A stretch of DNA of 64,000 nucleotides from Lineolata rhizophorae (taxonomy: Eukaryota; Ascomycota; Dothideomycetes; Lineolatales; Lineolataceae), in the NCBI GenBank assembly GCA_010093515.1, contig MU001680.1:555076-619075 (forward strand), given 5' to 3'. The translations under genes were made by a program, and so were the position numbers. The notes below the pieces were generated by a model, which saw only the letters and a list, made by a program, of their open reading frames with translations, was not told the origin of the DNA and made no database searches. This document shows, piece by piece, positions 1 through 12,106 of this stretch. How positions within the stretch are numbered: position 1 is the first letter of the stretch; the number at the start of each line of letters is the position of its first letter.

Positions 1-1720
1 ACAGTATCCTGCGTCTTTTCCTGCAGCTCCTGCGGTGGCTTAAGGGCATTCATTTCAGCATCGACGGCTTCCAGCCTCTCATTCCACGCCTTACGCGCCA
101 GGAGTCCTCCATGAAGGACGCTGAAGGGATGGGTAGACACCAATTTCCCGAGTAGCTTAATCGCATTTCGGCGCACGTTACTGCTCTTGTCCTCAAGGCT
201 CCGCGTCGCCAGCTCCGCCGCCGCTTGCCTACGCTTTGGGAACTTGGTCTCCAAGTCGCACAGTTTGCTGTACACTTGGATCGCACGGCATCGGCAGTAC
301 GGGTTGACGTCGAGAAAGCGCTCTTCGAGCACGTCGAAGAAGGCATTAATCTGGCCCTTGGAGTTCTCGCTTCGCTCCTCGCCTTCGGCTTTGCTCAGCA
401 TAGCAATCAAATTGCCACAAACTTCGACGATTGCGCAGCGAAGTGTGTACGACTTGAAAGGTAGTTAGTATTGTCTTCCAATATTTACAAGCGTAATTAC
501 CATTACCCACCTCGTTATCCAGCAATTTAGCAAGAAGAGTCATTTGCTTTATCACCAACCGAGGTGCAAGCTCCGAAATCTTGATGATGAAGGCAGAAAC
601 AGATTTCGGGCCCTTGAGATCATTGTTGTTGAACTCCTTGTTGCTCAGCTCCCTGTGAATCCGTCAGCGAACTTGAAGTGTTAAGGAATGCAAAACCCGC
701 ACCTCAGTATTTCCTCAGTTAGTTGGGGGTAGTCGTATTGCTCTGCTAGAATTTGCAAGAACTCGGCCATCGGTTCTGACAGATGTTCAAAATATGACAA
801 GTTCTGAATGATTGATGTCTGTGCTCCTGCAAGAGTCCGTCAGCAATGTCTCTACCACAACAGGGGTCTCTCTCGATTATACCAAATGCGTGGCCATGAT
901 GTTTTACGGCGATGCATAAAACCTTGAATACGTGCATCCGGATGGAAGTGCTCTTCACCCTAGTCTCGCTCTCTAAGACGAGGTACGCCGGTCTTGTGAA
1001 GAGACTAACAAACGTGTCTCGCTCAGATGTCGTGAGAAAGATGCGAGCCAGTTTGAGCTTCAGCACCTTGCTCATGACATCCAGAGCAGTTTGCAGCTGT
1101 GCTAATGAATCCCAGGTAGTATCTCGTCCACCGGCAGCGCCTTTCTTACCACCTCTTCCGCCGCCTCGGCCTCGGCCGCCAGTTGTTGAAGCCGGCTTTT
1201 CGGCCGCTTTCGTCTCTACGGCGGCGACGGTCCACTGCAGCAGGAAGCCAAACATCTCGAGGAGCTGTTTGTGATGCTGGACTGCATCCTGTTCGTCGGC
1301 CTCGAGGTCGGCGTGTGCGGCGTCCGATTCGGCAGAGAGCCCCGAGACTACGAGATCAAGGATCTTGCTCAGGGCCGCAGGGGGCAGAAAGGACGTGTAT
1401 CTAGAGCGTGCGAAGAGTTTGCAATAGTCAGGACGATTTGCTGCTGTATAGTTGCTGTCCGGGGATTGTCTGCTTGGGGCGCACTTGAGCAGGAATTGCA
1501 GCGAGTCGAAGTTCTCACAGCGGGTGAGCGCGTCCGGGTGCTCGGCCACGGCCTCGACAATGGGGTTCAGCGCTCCATTGATCAGGCCGCTGGTCAGCGA
1601 CTCTGGGTCTGTCTCGCAGTCGGCAAGGGCGCTCGCGGCTTCGGGCGTCGCGATGCTGGTCGGGTCGCTGAGGTATTGCTTAAGCGAGTCGTTGATGTCG
1701 AAATTCACGCGTGCGTCCAT
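1..1720 (-). CDS. CND1: Condensin complex subunit 1 (Cnd1/Ycs4/CAP-D2), N-terminal part, truncated by window edge
   Basis: Non-SMC HEAT-repeat subunit of condensin, which with the Smc2-Smc4 ATPase compacts mitotic chromosomes in the nucleus. The ATG is at 1720 and about 518 residues are present before the gene leaves the window on the left. Exons read 1720-883, 826-703, 652-511 and 452-1; the GT-AG introns are 56, 50 and 58 nt and each splice restores the frame (for example HAFG|AQTSIIQNLS). The sequence is alpha-helical, repeat-like, and matches the family N-terminus (MDARVNFDINDSL, then the region ending LEAVDAEMNALK near the edge). A Gly/Arg-rich insert lies at residues 181-198. Identification rests on recalled family sequence, not on a search. 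It diverges from CDC7, 348 bp away. Confidence 0.88.
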
Positions 1721-2068
1721 TATAGCGACGGCAACAGCGGTGGAGAGAAAGGGGAAAAGGGCCTATACTGAATGCGCGCGGAGCATTCGCGGATGTCAAG
1801 GTTCGTGTTCGGGCGCAATGTTTGTTGGCGATGATTCCGCATGGGATGCGGGCGCGGCTAGTGGTGTTTACTCTTTGCCTCTTCAGGAGCTAGCGTTGTT
1901 TGGTGCTTGGCGGCTCGCACACGCCGCACCGTCGGTACCGCGTCGCGTGCAGGTACTCGGCACCCCGCCACCACCTCTAATCGCCGCCCTTAAACCCTCC
2001 AAACACGTCGTTTGGAGACGAGATCGGACCTCAAGGAGAGCAATTGGGGCTCTCTCGCATCTGCAAAC
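1721..2068. promoter_or_regulatory. Divergent promoter region shared by CND1 and CDC7
   Basis: This 348-bp gap lies between two start codons that point away from each other, so it must carry both promoters. It contains a tandem CGCGT pair (CCGCGTCGCGTG near 1938-1949). A full ACGCGT (MluI cell-cycle box core) sits at 1707-1712, just inside the CND1 coding start. In yeasts ACGCGT is the MBF binding core of G1/S genes; whether it works here is inference. No clear TATA box was seen. Confidence 0.5.
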
Positions 2069-3495
2069 ATGGCGCGGGCGCGGGGAATGCTGCGCACATT
2101 GCGAGAGAGGGATGAGCTGGTCATCCACGAGGACGCCGCGCCGTCAGACGACGAAGAGACGCTCGAGGAGAGCAAGGACCCTCTCGAGGAGAGTCAGTGC
2201 ACTAACCTTGACGAGAGCGACGGAGAAGTAGATGAGGCCGTGGTCGAAGAGATGCAGCGTTTCCAGGCCCAGTTCAAGGGCATCGCGCAGCGCTACCGCT
2301 TAATTAATCGCATCGGTGAAGGTACGTGTTGCAAATGTTCCACAAACCCTGAGACAGGAATAACCCTTCTCCAGGTACATTTTCCACTGTGTATAAGGCG
2401 GAAGATCTCTTCTACAACAGCTATCGCAACGACTGGGACGTTCAAGCGAAAGATCTCGCCAAGTGGACTCCACCTAAGAGACGCCATCGGAGCACTACTC
2501 CCCACTATGTTGCGATCAAAAAGATCTACGCCACGAGCAGTCCCCACCGCATTCTCAACGAACTCGAACTCCTCCACGACCTCCGCGACTCCGATTCCGT
2601 GTGTCCTCTCATCACGGCGTTCCGCCACCAGGACCAAGTCATCGCCATACTCCCATACTTCCAGCACCTCGACTTCCGCGAGTACTATCGCGAAATGACC
2701 GTGTCAAACATGCGCCTCTACTTCCAAAGCCTCTTCACCGCGCTGCGTGCCGTGCATTCTCAGGGCATCTTGCACCGCGACATCAAGCCGACCAACTTCC
2801 TGTATTCACCGCTGCACAACCGCGGCGTGCTCGTCGACTTCGGGCTCGCCGAGCGCCAGGGCTACGACACCTTCCCATGCCTCTGCGAGCTGTCCGAGGC
2901 CGACCGGCAGCGCCGCATCGAGGGCTCCGTCTACGCGGCCCGTGGCGGGCCGGACACGGCGCCGTCGTACCCGAAGACGGACAACCGGCCGGGGCGGCGG
3001 GCGAACCGGGCCGGCACCCGCGGCTTCCGGGCGCCCGAGGTGCTGCTCAAGTGCACGGCGCAGACGACCGCCATCGACATGTGGAGCGCGGGCGTGATCC
3101 TGCTCACGATGCTGACGAAGCGGTTCCCCTTCTTCCACAGCGCCGACGACGTCGACGCTCTGCTCGAGCTGACGTACGTCTTCGGCAAGCGGCGCATGCG
3201 CGAGGCGGCCATCCTGCACGGCCAGGTCTTCCAGACCAACATCCCCTCGTACGACTCGGGCATCCGGCTCGAGCGCGTCGTGCGCTGGAGCACCGCCCGC
3301 TCCGAGCGCGACGCCAACAAGAACTACGTCCAGGCGCTCTCCGACGACGAGGTCGAGGCCATCAGGTTCCTCGAGCTCCTGCTCGAGTGCGATCCCGACA
3401 AGCGTATCACGGCTAAGGAGGCGCTCAGGCACCCGTTTATCACGGCGGCGGGCAAAGGCGACGAAGAGGATGACGAAATGGACCTGATTTCTTAG
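2069..3495 (+). CDS. CDC7: Cdc7-type serine/threonine protein kinase (DDK catalytic subunit)
   Basis: Catalytic subunit of the Dbf4-dependent kinase, which phosphorylates MCM helicase subunits to fire replication origins. Two exons, 2069-2321 and 2375-3495, with a 53-nt GT-AG intron that splits the codon of the last glycine of the ATP loop (IGEG|TFSTVYKA); 457 residues. Kinase motifs in order: glycine-rich loop at residues 83-88, VAIKK with Lys133, HRD with Asp220 followed by IKPTNFLY, DFG at 239-241, and APE at 304-306. Cdc7-style features are the insert between the glycine loop and VAIKK and the long insert between DFG and APE. The first ATG in frame is 2069, in good context (CAAACATGGC). 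The N-terminus is acidic, and an acidic tail follows the kinase fold. Confidence 0.93.
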
Positions 3496-5313
3496 ACATT
3501 GGGTAGGTAATTTTGTGCGATTGGGAGAGCAAAACAATGGTGTCGGCTCGTCCCCCTGCTATTTTTTGGTGTTGATGTTTTCATCGTGTGTCATACACCG
3601 TCGGTGTTGGTTTTATTCATTCTTCTGGTGAGCATTTGGCGGCGCGAAGCATTTGGCCGGTGCAGGTATGTGGCGCATGTTCAATCCAGTCGCCCGCATT
3701 GTATCTCTAGCTTTGGTGGTATTCTGTTGCGTGTGCTGAGTTGTAAGATAGGCTTTATCGTTATAGAGTAAGGCGAGGCTGATAAGCTCGAACCAAAGTA
3801 AAGATTAGCTGATGTTTTCATCGTATGAATATGGTTGTGACGTGACCAGTATATACACCTAGGAGTTGAGAGGCCAGCAAAAAGTGGATGGTGTGAAAAG
3901 AGATCCAGTGAAGGAGCGAATCATATTGAACTACCAGCAGTCAAATACGGAGAAAGATGCCGATGATAGGATTCAATTCTCAACTATAGGCCATCCTGAC
4001 GTATGGATCTTATGCAAGGCCAAGACGTCAATACAATGGCCAGGGAAAGAAGTGTAACTTCACGTCTTTCCCAAACGCAAGTCGGCAACATGATCCCACA
4101 CCCTAGTAAACAAATGCAAGGTTTATTGCTTTCGGAAGGTAGAAATAATAAATATTACACGCCTCTTGACTCTTCGAAAGGCGCAGTCTATAGATCCGGC
4201 CTAGCTAACCATCCATTTCTAGCAATGATGCCGCGGACAAGTGCTCGTGGACTAGTGGCTGCGTATCTGTTGCGACGACGCTACTAATGAAGCTCAACGA
4301 CGCTCTCGAATGTCAAGCCCCGACTATTCTCAGGCGATGGATGTGACTTGGCCAGAAAAGCGGTATCTCTAACCATGCATCCTTCGAAACCTGACTACAA
4401 GGAAGTACGTCCGTTCCAAAGTAGTCGGCCTAAAGCCAGAGTATATGCGCGGGCCTAAGATCGACTTCCTCGGATTCTACGAAGTCGACTTGTCGCCCAT
4501 CCACCGGCCAAGTCGCCCGCCCACCGACATAACATACGACGGAAATATTCACAAAGTGGATTGGGCAGGACGTTGTCTGGACGTTTCAAACGCTTTTCAA
4601 GTCATTTGCGAAAGTCGAGAGAAGGCGGATTGAGAGACGCAAGCGAGGGCAGCATTCCCTTGTACGGTCGACGGCACAAAATTCGCTAGGGTACATAAGA
4701 TGGCGATGGCATTGCGAGTAGGATGAGAGCACATCAGTTAAGACTATGCGTACAACGTTCTTCGTGCCGTAGAACACTGCGTCGAATACCGCAGGTGGTC
4801 TTGAATGGTCCCCAGAAACATAGGGGCCCATGACTAGCACGGTCTCTGCGCCTCGCCATAAACATACTAATTTGGCATGAAGTTCGATATCTTTTTTGTA
4901 CCTATTTCGCCAAAACATATACACGTTTCCATGTGACCAAAAAGCCAAATAAAAAGGTTTCCAAAAAAAAGCCTTCTATGTAGATCGTATCCAAATGATG
5001 GCGAAACGAGCGTCAAGAAAAGTAAGGATTTTTTCATTTTTCCGTGACAATCGGACTCGACGTGCAATTCCGCAACACCCGAGCCCAACCGCAAGAAAAC
5101 AAAAGTATCGCACAAGAATCGAAGGCCTGTATAAAAGGGTTCAGGTTGACGGCGGAGCTCCGGACCAAGCTTACCGCGGCCCTCCTTTAGATCGAAGGGT
5201 AAAATCGCGCCCCAAAGAAAAGCCAGCAAAAGAAAAAAGGTAATGCAAAACGCCCCCCGCCAACCTAGAGATCCCCGGCAACACCCAATGCCCTTCCTTC
5301 CTAGAGCCCCCTT
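3496..5313. other. Intergenic region, no gene supported
   Basis: About 1.8 kb between the CDC7 stop and the stop of the GH128 gene (convergent pair). It must contain both 3' ends. Short open frames are present on both strands, but they overlap each other, mostly lack ATG starts and show no recognisable protein family. No RNA gene or repeat was recognised. Confidence 0.6.
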
Positions 5314-6843
5314 TTACTTGGCCACATACGAGGAGAAGATATCGCCCACCTCGGTCAGCGCGTCCCCGCTCACCAAGTTCCCCTCGCTCACCATGAAGTA
5401 CGAGTACCTCTCGACGAAGTCTTGCCCGTCCATCCAAGCCATGACCTCCTCGAGGAACTGCGCCTGCTCCGCCTCCGAGCCGGAGGCGCCGAACTCCGTC
5501 ACCCACACCGGCAGGCCCGTCAGCTCGTGCGCCTCGGTGACGTGGTTCTTGAAGTACTCCGTGTTGGACGCGGCGTCGTACCAGTGGATGACGGCGAAGT
5601 CGATGGGGCAGTCGGAGCAGGCGTCCATGAAGGAGGCCAGCCAGTCGAGGCCCATGCCGTCGGCGCCGTTGGTGACGGCCGGCGTGCCGAGCTGCGCCGC
5701 GCCCGCGAACGGCGACATGTACTGCCTATAGCCGTCGGCGGCCGCGCTCGGCGCCAGGTTGGCCTGCTCCTCGTGGTCGGGCTCGTTGAAGGCGAGCAGG
5801 CACGACGAGCCCGACTCGAGCGCCGAGTTGGCCGCGTCCTCCCACGCCGACGTGAACTCGTCGCGCAGCCCCCAGAGCATCGGTACGAACTCGAAGTTCG
5901 AGCTCAGGCCGGGGCCCGACGAGGCCCAGTTGTAGGCCCAGCTGATCTCCGAGGAGCCGTCGAAGGCGCCCGTCAGCGCGACGTCGTTGTAGGCGAGGCC
6001 GCGCTTGCCGTTGCCGCTGGAGTAGCCGGCGGTGGAGCTAGGAGCCGCAGAGGACTCCTCCGCGGTGGGGGAGGCCTCCTTGGTGCTCGACTCGGGAGTA
6101 GGCGTGTAGACGGGCGTCGACTCCGCCTCCTCGCTGCTAGTAGTCGTCTCGGGAGCCGGCGTGTAGGCGGGCGTCGACTCCGCCTCCGCCTCGCTGGTCG
6201 GCGCAGGGGCGGACTCGACGACGGCGCTGCTGGAGCTGGAAGACTCCACCGGCGCCGCGGACGACTCGGGGGTGCTCGGCGCCGTGTAGCCCGGGAAGGA
6301 GTAGCCACCCTCGAAGCTCGGGGAGTAGCCGGTGTTCTCGCCGAAGTCGGCGACGTCGATGGTGGCGCTCGAGGAGGCGACGACGAGCGGGATGGTGGAG
6401 GAAGCGGCCTCGCCCTCGCCCTCGGACTCGACATCGGCGGAGCTGGACGACGGGGAGGCCAGCGGCGCCTCGGAGCTAGGCGTGAAGGTCACGGTGACCT
6501 TGTTGGTCTCGGTGACGGTGACGGTGCCGCCGCACTGGCCCGAGGCGCCGGCGGAGCTGCCCTCGCCGTTGTCGGCGGCCACGGCTCCCGTCTCGGAGGA
6601 GCCGTGCACGGTGTCGGTGATGGTTTGGACCTTGGTCAGAGTCGAGGTGAGGGTCGAGGTCATCTGCCCGGTGGATACCCCGAGGCCGGTGCCGGTAGCG
6701 AAGCCGGAGCCGGTGCCGAACGGACCGGTGCTGTTGCCCATGCCAAACGGCGCGTCGCCGTAGCCACCGGTCTGGTAAGGGTAGGCCGCCACGGCAGAGG
6801 CGAGGGCCAGGAGGCCCATGGGAGTGGTCAAACGAGGAGACAT
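5314..6843 (-). CDS. Secreted GH128 glycoside hydrolase (Asl1-like beta-1,3-glucanase) with Ser/Thr-rich N-terminal region
   Basis: Single-exon gene of 509 residues. GH128 enzymes cleave beta-1,3-glucan and act at the cell wall or outside the cell. Residues 1-20 form a signal peptide (MSPRLTTPMGLLALASAVAA). Residues 21-279 are low-complexity Ser/Thr/Pro/Glu-rich with repeated STPxYTPxPE units, probably heavily O-glycosylated. A Lys-Arg pair at 280-281 (GKRGLAYND) just precedes the catalytic TIM-barrel domain (282-509). The two expected catalytic glutamates are visible: E354 in FNEPD (acid/base) and E450 in VTEFG (nucleophile). I chose the ATG at 6843 because it starts the signal peptide; the open frame extends upstream but without an ATG. 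Reaction and substrate are inferred from the family. Confidence 0.88.
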   Translation of the reverse strand: MSPRLTTPMGLLALASAVAAYPYQTGGYGDAPFGMGNSTGPFGTGSGFATGTGLGVSTGQMTSTLTSTLTKVQTITDTVHGSSETGAVAADNGEGSSAGASGQCGGTVTVTETNKVTVTFTPSSEAPLASPSSSSADVESEGEGEAASSTIPLVVASSSATIDVADFGENTGYSPSFEGGYSFPGYTAPSTPESSAAPVESSSSSSAVVESAPAPTSEAEAESTPAYTPAPETTTSSEEAESTPVYTPTPESSTKEASPTAEESSAAPSSTAGYSSGNGKRGLAYNDVALTGAFDGSSEISWAYNWASSGPGLSSNFEFVPMLWGLRDEFTSAWEDAANSALESGSSCLLAFNEPDHEEQANLAPSAAADGYRQYMSPFAGAAQLGTPAVTNGADGMGLDWLASFMDACSDCPIDFAVIHWYDAASNTEYFKNHVTEAHELTGLPVWVTEFGASGSEAEQAQFLEEVMAWMDGQDFVERYSYFMVSEGNLVSGDALTEVGDIFSSYVAK

Positions 6844-7938
6844 TCCGGCTGCTGTTTTCAAAGGAATGAAACTCGTGTGTCGATCTGAGAGCGTCGTGAA
6901 ACTGATGCTAGGTCTTGACAAGTATCGTAGAGATTGACAGAGAGTGCGCAATACGCCTACGATGCGACCGACGGGATAGCTGATGCTTGGTTTGCTTTTG
7001 AAGAGATGACTCTGTTCAATTTGACTCGCAGAGCAGGGAGGGAACAGAAGGAGCGGCTACTCAGAGCGCGATTGATTCGAAGCCGGCCAGGGCGAATTGC
7101 AAAAAAAAGAGTGAGTGTGAAGTGTCTTGCGTGGCAAGAGGGACCCGAATGAAAAGTGAATGGAACGAGGCGCGAAAGCGCACTCAGGCAGAAAATATCA
7201 CAAAAAAGAGTGTGATGTTTTGCAACGCAGCACAACTGGCGGTCGTCGAGTGGTGGTGAGTAGGAAAAGAAGGGGAAGGGGTCCTGCTGGCGAGCGAGGC
7301 CACCGATTAGATATAGGAAACAGGCTGAAGAGGGGCTGCAGGGAGCGAGGGTGAGTGCCCTCCCAGGGCGGCATACCCCCTGGGGGGCCCCCATGAAGGG
7401 GCGCCGGGGGAGGGGCAAGGAGGGCCGCCGCCGACGACTGGCTGGATCCGCGTCAGCGCCCCGAGAATGTTTCTCACGAGGTTGTTTCAGCTGCGCAGCC
7501 ACGCTGGCGATTGGCCCGGGCGCTGGGCGTGCAGCGGGGCGCGCTCGCGGGCGGACGGACGCCCAGAAACAAACAGGGACGGGAGAGCGCGCGCGGCTCC
7601 CCTGGGCGCCCCCCTGGGCGCCCCTGCGCCGCTGCACGCGCCCCCCTGCCTCCCGGCCCGCCGGCTGCGGCTCTAGGCCTCTTCCGGCCGCGGGCTGCCA
7701 GGTACCCGCCGCCGGCGACTGGCCCGGCGGCTTCGCGGCGCATCCTCGCCCGTCCATCTGCGACGCCCGGGCGGCGCCTCGCGCGGAAGCTTGCCGAGTC
7801 TGTATGTACACACGCAGCCCAGGCACGCAGGACCGGCATCCGCCTTGCTTTTCGCTGCCCTTTCGAGCGCCTCAGGGCCCCCGCCGGGCGGACGGTCCGG
7901 ACTCTTCTGGTCCAGTGCCGCCGGCCGGTGGTTGGGGG

Positions 7939-7954
7939 GCGCGCGCGCGCGCGC
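7939..7954. repeat. (GC)8 dinucleotide tract
   Basis: Eight uninterrupted GC units inside the GC-rich intergenic block. Alternating GC of this kind can adopt Z-DNA; no function is implied. Confidence 0.9.
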
Positions 7955-8717
7955 CACCATGCCATGCCAAACGAGACAAGTTCTGGCCCTCCTCGGCGCA
8001 AGCCGTGCGTGTGCTCGGGCGGGATGCAGATCGGCGAGGCGCGCAAGTGGACGGCCGGGCGAGACTAGGAGGGCGGGAGCGCGAGAGCCTGCAGGCCGCT
8101 GGCTGCTGCTGCATGTGCTCGGGGAGGACGCGAAGCAAGGCATGTGGGGCGGAGCATGGCGAGCGAGAAAACCGGGACGGGGCTCGACAAGTCTGTCGTC
8201 TGCCTGCTACGTGCACGCGCAGGCTGACTTGTCACGACAGACGAAAACGTGTCCGGGCGAATAGTGAGTTGGGCCGGCGGCTGCATGCGGCGCAGACCAG
8301 ATGGGAAACGAAACCTGGATCGTCGCTTCCCGCTTCCCAGATTGCGCGCGCTGGACGGACGGGCCTGGGAGGGGACGCACCGTTTCCCACGCGGCGCGCA
8401 ACGGCCAAGCCGTCGTCCGTTCTTTTGCTGACGACGCCGGCGTTGTCCCCAGCGTGCGCTCCAATGACTTCTACATACACACGTACTTCCGTGCAGTTGT
8501 TCCTGCATTCCGAGCCGGGGTGGGAGTGAGACCGGCCTTCTTGTTCCTGACTACGCCCCGGGCGCCCGAAATACCGCGCAGGAACACCAAGTGGAGCGAG
8601 CGAAAAAAGCCTTCTGGCTCCTCCGACCAGCCGCCCTGCCACCCACAGTTGCAGCCTCTCGGCCTCATCACGCAGAAATTATCCCAGGCCATTTTCAGGC
8701 CTTCAATGGCTGGCTGC

Positions 8718-8733
8718 TGGCTGGCTGGCTGGC
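8718..8733. repeat. (TGGC)4 tetranucleotide microsatellite
   Basis: Four perfect TGGC units, with a degenerate copy just upstream from 8707. Intergenic, no function implied. Confidence 0.9.
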
Positions 8734-11700
8734 GAGAGCACTCCCGCCGTCTGGGCAGACTCCCTTGGCGGACACGCAATTGGAAAATTCTGAACTCTCC
8801 ACCCACGCTCACACTGCCCCTATCTGGAGTGGGTGACTCGGCGCAGCGAAGAGGCACGGGTCCGACCAGTCAGAAAACCCACGGCTATTTCAATTTTCCT
8901 CTTGCGGTCGTGCCCGTTTTTACCGGTAGGGCTTATCGGGCATCAGCGATAAATGCGTGCATGCTCTCGCAGGGGCATATAAATTAAAAGTCCGGCTCTC
9001 CGAGTGAGAAAGGGAGGGCCGAATGCCGGCTTTTTCTCACGCCTTGCAGTAGCCATGTAGCACTCGAGAAAAGAAAATTCTATCTTTGGGTCCACTCTGG
9101 AGAGGGAAGAACAATGGATCGGTCGCCCTTCAGGGACCGACCGGCGTCTTTCTCGGCATCGTCGTCATCATCATCATCATCCACCAGACCCTTGAATTTC
9201 AACAACACATACATGCTCCGTGCCTACACAGCAACCCTTCTCGGTGGCGCCGCCCCCAACACCGCTGGCCCGGTTCGCGCTACGGAGGTATTGAAGGGCC
9301 TGCCGAGCCGCTCCTTGGAGGTTTCGGAGGCGCCGGCCGGAAAAGGGCGAGCGAACCTTGAAAAGCGCCCCCGGCTCGGCCCCGGGAAGCGCGCCACCGC
9401 CCCGAATCAGAGCCACCCACGCTCAATAAATCGCAGGTATGTATCCACATTCCCAGTGCTGGCTTTGGGCCGGCCACGCGGCCTGGCCCGGCGGGCGACA
9501 GCGACGACTCCGTCGGCGCCGGTGCCGACGGTTGGACCGGAGAGATTCGTTCTTTTTTTTTTTGCGCAGTCCCTCGCCCGCACTTGCATGCGGTAGTACG
9601 TACATACATATTCCGTGGTGGGCCGTTCTGCTCCCTAAGCAGATAGACTTTAATGGCATACCCACATACTCGCAGCTTGAATTTTTCACTTCCGCGGCTC
9701 TCAGTCGTCACTGGCTGCGGCCGAGGTCCTGTTTATTACTGAATGGAGCAGGCTGTGGAGCCCTGCGAGCCAAAATTATTTCTGCATCAGTACAATGTGA
9801 GTTGCCGTGCACCTGGGGTCGGGTTGTCAATTGAACTTGCCAGTGCCAACTCAGACAAGAAATTTCATTCCAACTTATGACTTGAAATAACATTTTGGCA
9901 TGTTCAAAAGCAGTTCAAACCTTTTCACATGTTATTCTATCAATTCGCCATTCTAGTCATAATGCCAAGTTCTAAGTTAATTTGCACCGGCAATCCCTAA
10001 GTATTGCACCCAACTTTTTTTTTTAGCACAGCTTAGAGAGCATTGAGTGCGCACAAAAACTCCGGACCTACATCATCTCCTCCCGTATCCCACACTCCCC
10101 TAGGACTCTTTTTGTTTGCCTCTAGCTTGATCGGATCTACGCATCGCGTGCACTCCCGTTACTCCTAACCTCGTGCTCAACAGCCGCACCGGTCCAACGC
10201 CGTGCAACGCGCGCACTTACCGTTGTACAACGGCAGCCCGGACCAACGGTGCTGAGCAGAGGACTCAGCCGCACTCATTATTCCCACACCGGACTTCCGA
10301 TAATAGCCACATCAAGCACGCACAAGCCGCAGTAGAACCTACTGTCGATTCAGATGAGCAAATGAACCGTTCGTTCGCTCCTTCATCCCTACGTTCTCCA
10401 TTCGCTCTCTGTTCGAACCGCGCCCCGCTCCCCCCGCCCGACCTAATTATATCCGCACATGGACATTCCAGAAATCCGCAGTCACGCGTCCGAGACGTCC
10501 ACGGACGCCAACATTGCCCGTGCTATATACCCAGGTATGTATCTCATCGCCACACGGGCCGCGGGGCGCGGACACGGACGCGGACGTGGAAGCGGACGCG
10601 CCTTGTCCACGTGGACGACGCAAACCCTGACGATAACAACTCGTCCTGCTCCACAAGTGCCCGTACTGTAACAAACACCCCGTGCCGCATACCACACAGC
10701 GCTCTAGGTACCTACGGGCACACGAGCAATCAATCACTCCCCGTCCGCATCACCCCAGACGACCCAGCTCTCCCCGAGTCCACGAGCCACTTCCTGCCCA
10801 CGCCCACTCCCTCCAGCCCAGTCACCCACTTCAACCGGACATTTGGTTTTCCGTCCGTGAGTCGCCAGCCGAACCAAAACACCTCGAGAACGCCGGTCGC
10901 CGTCCTTATAAGAGAGCCGAGTGTCCTTTGGGCCCCCTTGCCTCCATAGAACAACGTCGTCATTCCTCCCCGCCATCCTGGCCGCCTCCTTGCCTGCCGT
11001 ACAAGTACATAGCAATATCCGGCACCGCAACAGCCAAGCACGCCGAATAAATCACACGACGTGAATGCGCGCTCCCATGCCACGCGCAGGCAGAAGAAAA
11101 ACAAACAAGATTCCAGAAAAACGACGGCGGGAAGAAACAAACAAATAGAAATTGCAGCACGCGAGAGACATGGATATCCGCATCGCCGAAGCGGAAACGG
11201 AAACGCGTCTACCGCCTGCTCCTGCCCCAAACAAGCAGCCTGAGAAACCCAGCCTTACCGTGGTACTGGAAATGGGCATGTACCTAGGTAGACACCCAGT
11301 GAACGGCCGAGGGCCACTCACCACGCTGCCAAGCCGCCGGAAGTATTAAACTCCGTTCACCCAAATCACCTCACTAGGCCTTTCGTTTTCATCCATAGCA
11401 ATCGTGGAAATATGCATTTTGCAGTGTCCCTCTTGCTTGCCCATCGCGACCGCGCATCTCGTCAGTCGGCCCTAGACAAGCTTTCAAGAAAGCGGAAATT
11501 GGCAAACAAGACGGACAAATAACGCAAGACAATTTGCGGAGACAAAGCGCTTGCAGGCTTCCTATGCCAGCCTAGCTACATCAAAGAAAACACGGAATCA
11601 ACCTTTGTAGTTACGTACCTGACAAGTTGTTGGGAGCAAGCAAAGCAAGCATGATAAGCACAACATGACCAGGTCGGAGAAAAACACAAACGCCGCCTCA

Positions 11701-12106
11701 TGCCGCTTTTGTGCACTCGACAAAACACCAAAGGGCTGTGAAAACAGTAATACCATACAGGCACGCAAACCGTAAACGCACAACCCATATGCCCGAAAGC
11801 CGCCACACATGTAGAGCCAAAAGAAAACAGCCATTTCAGAATGTCGCACATGATCCATTTCCTTCTGGTCCCCTCGTGTCCATTCACATTCCCCCACGCA
11901 CCCATACGACGAATCGGAAGAGAACCCCGGCAAGAGAACCGTATGATGGATTCCATGCAGGAGACTCTGGAACCTATGAATTGCTACGGAAAGTCGGGCA
12001 ATCGTGGTCGCACGGGAACTCGTATTCGTCCATCGCCCGCAGTAATAGCTACCGAGACATTAACCTATTCCCACGAGACTGCGAGCGACGCATTTCGAGA
12101 AGAAGC

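Larger units (their letters stand above)
6844..12106. other. Long GC-rich intergenic region, no gene supported
   Basis: About 5.3 kb between the start of the GH128 gene and the stop of CUL3. The part from about 7.3 to 8.5 kb is extremely GC-rich, so chance open frames appear on both strands and in several frames at once; none shows a domain, a signal peptide or a sensible splice structure. It probably contains the GH128 promoter and the CUL3 3' end. ATG-initiated short frames at 10459 and 11169 (25-60 codons) look mildly coding-like but could not be extended by convincing splicing. Confidence 0.5.

Noticed and set aside
7351-8529. 390-codon plus-strand open frame upstream of the GH128 gene
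   Set aside because: Several overlapping frames on both strands are equally open; composition follows local GC and there is no ATG in good context or recognisable motif.
10173-10949. 258-codon open frame between the GH128 gene and CUL3
   Set aside because: Begins with GTG rather than ATG and is rich in Thr/Ser/Pro/His/Arg without pattern.
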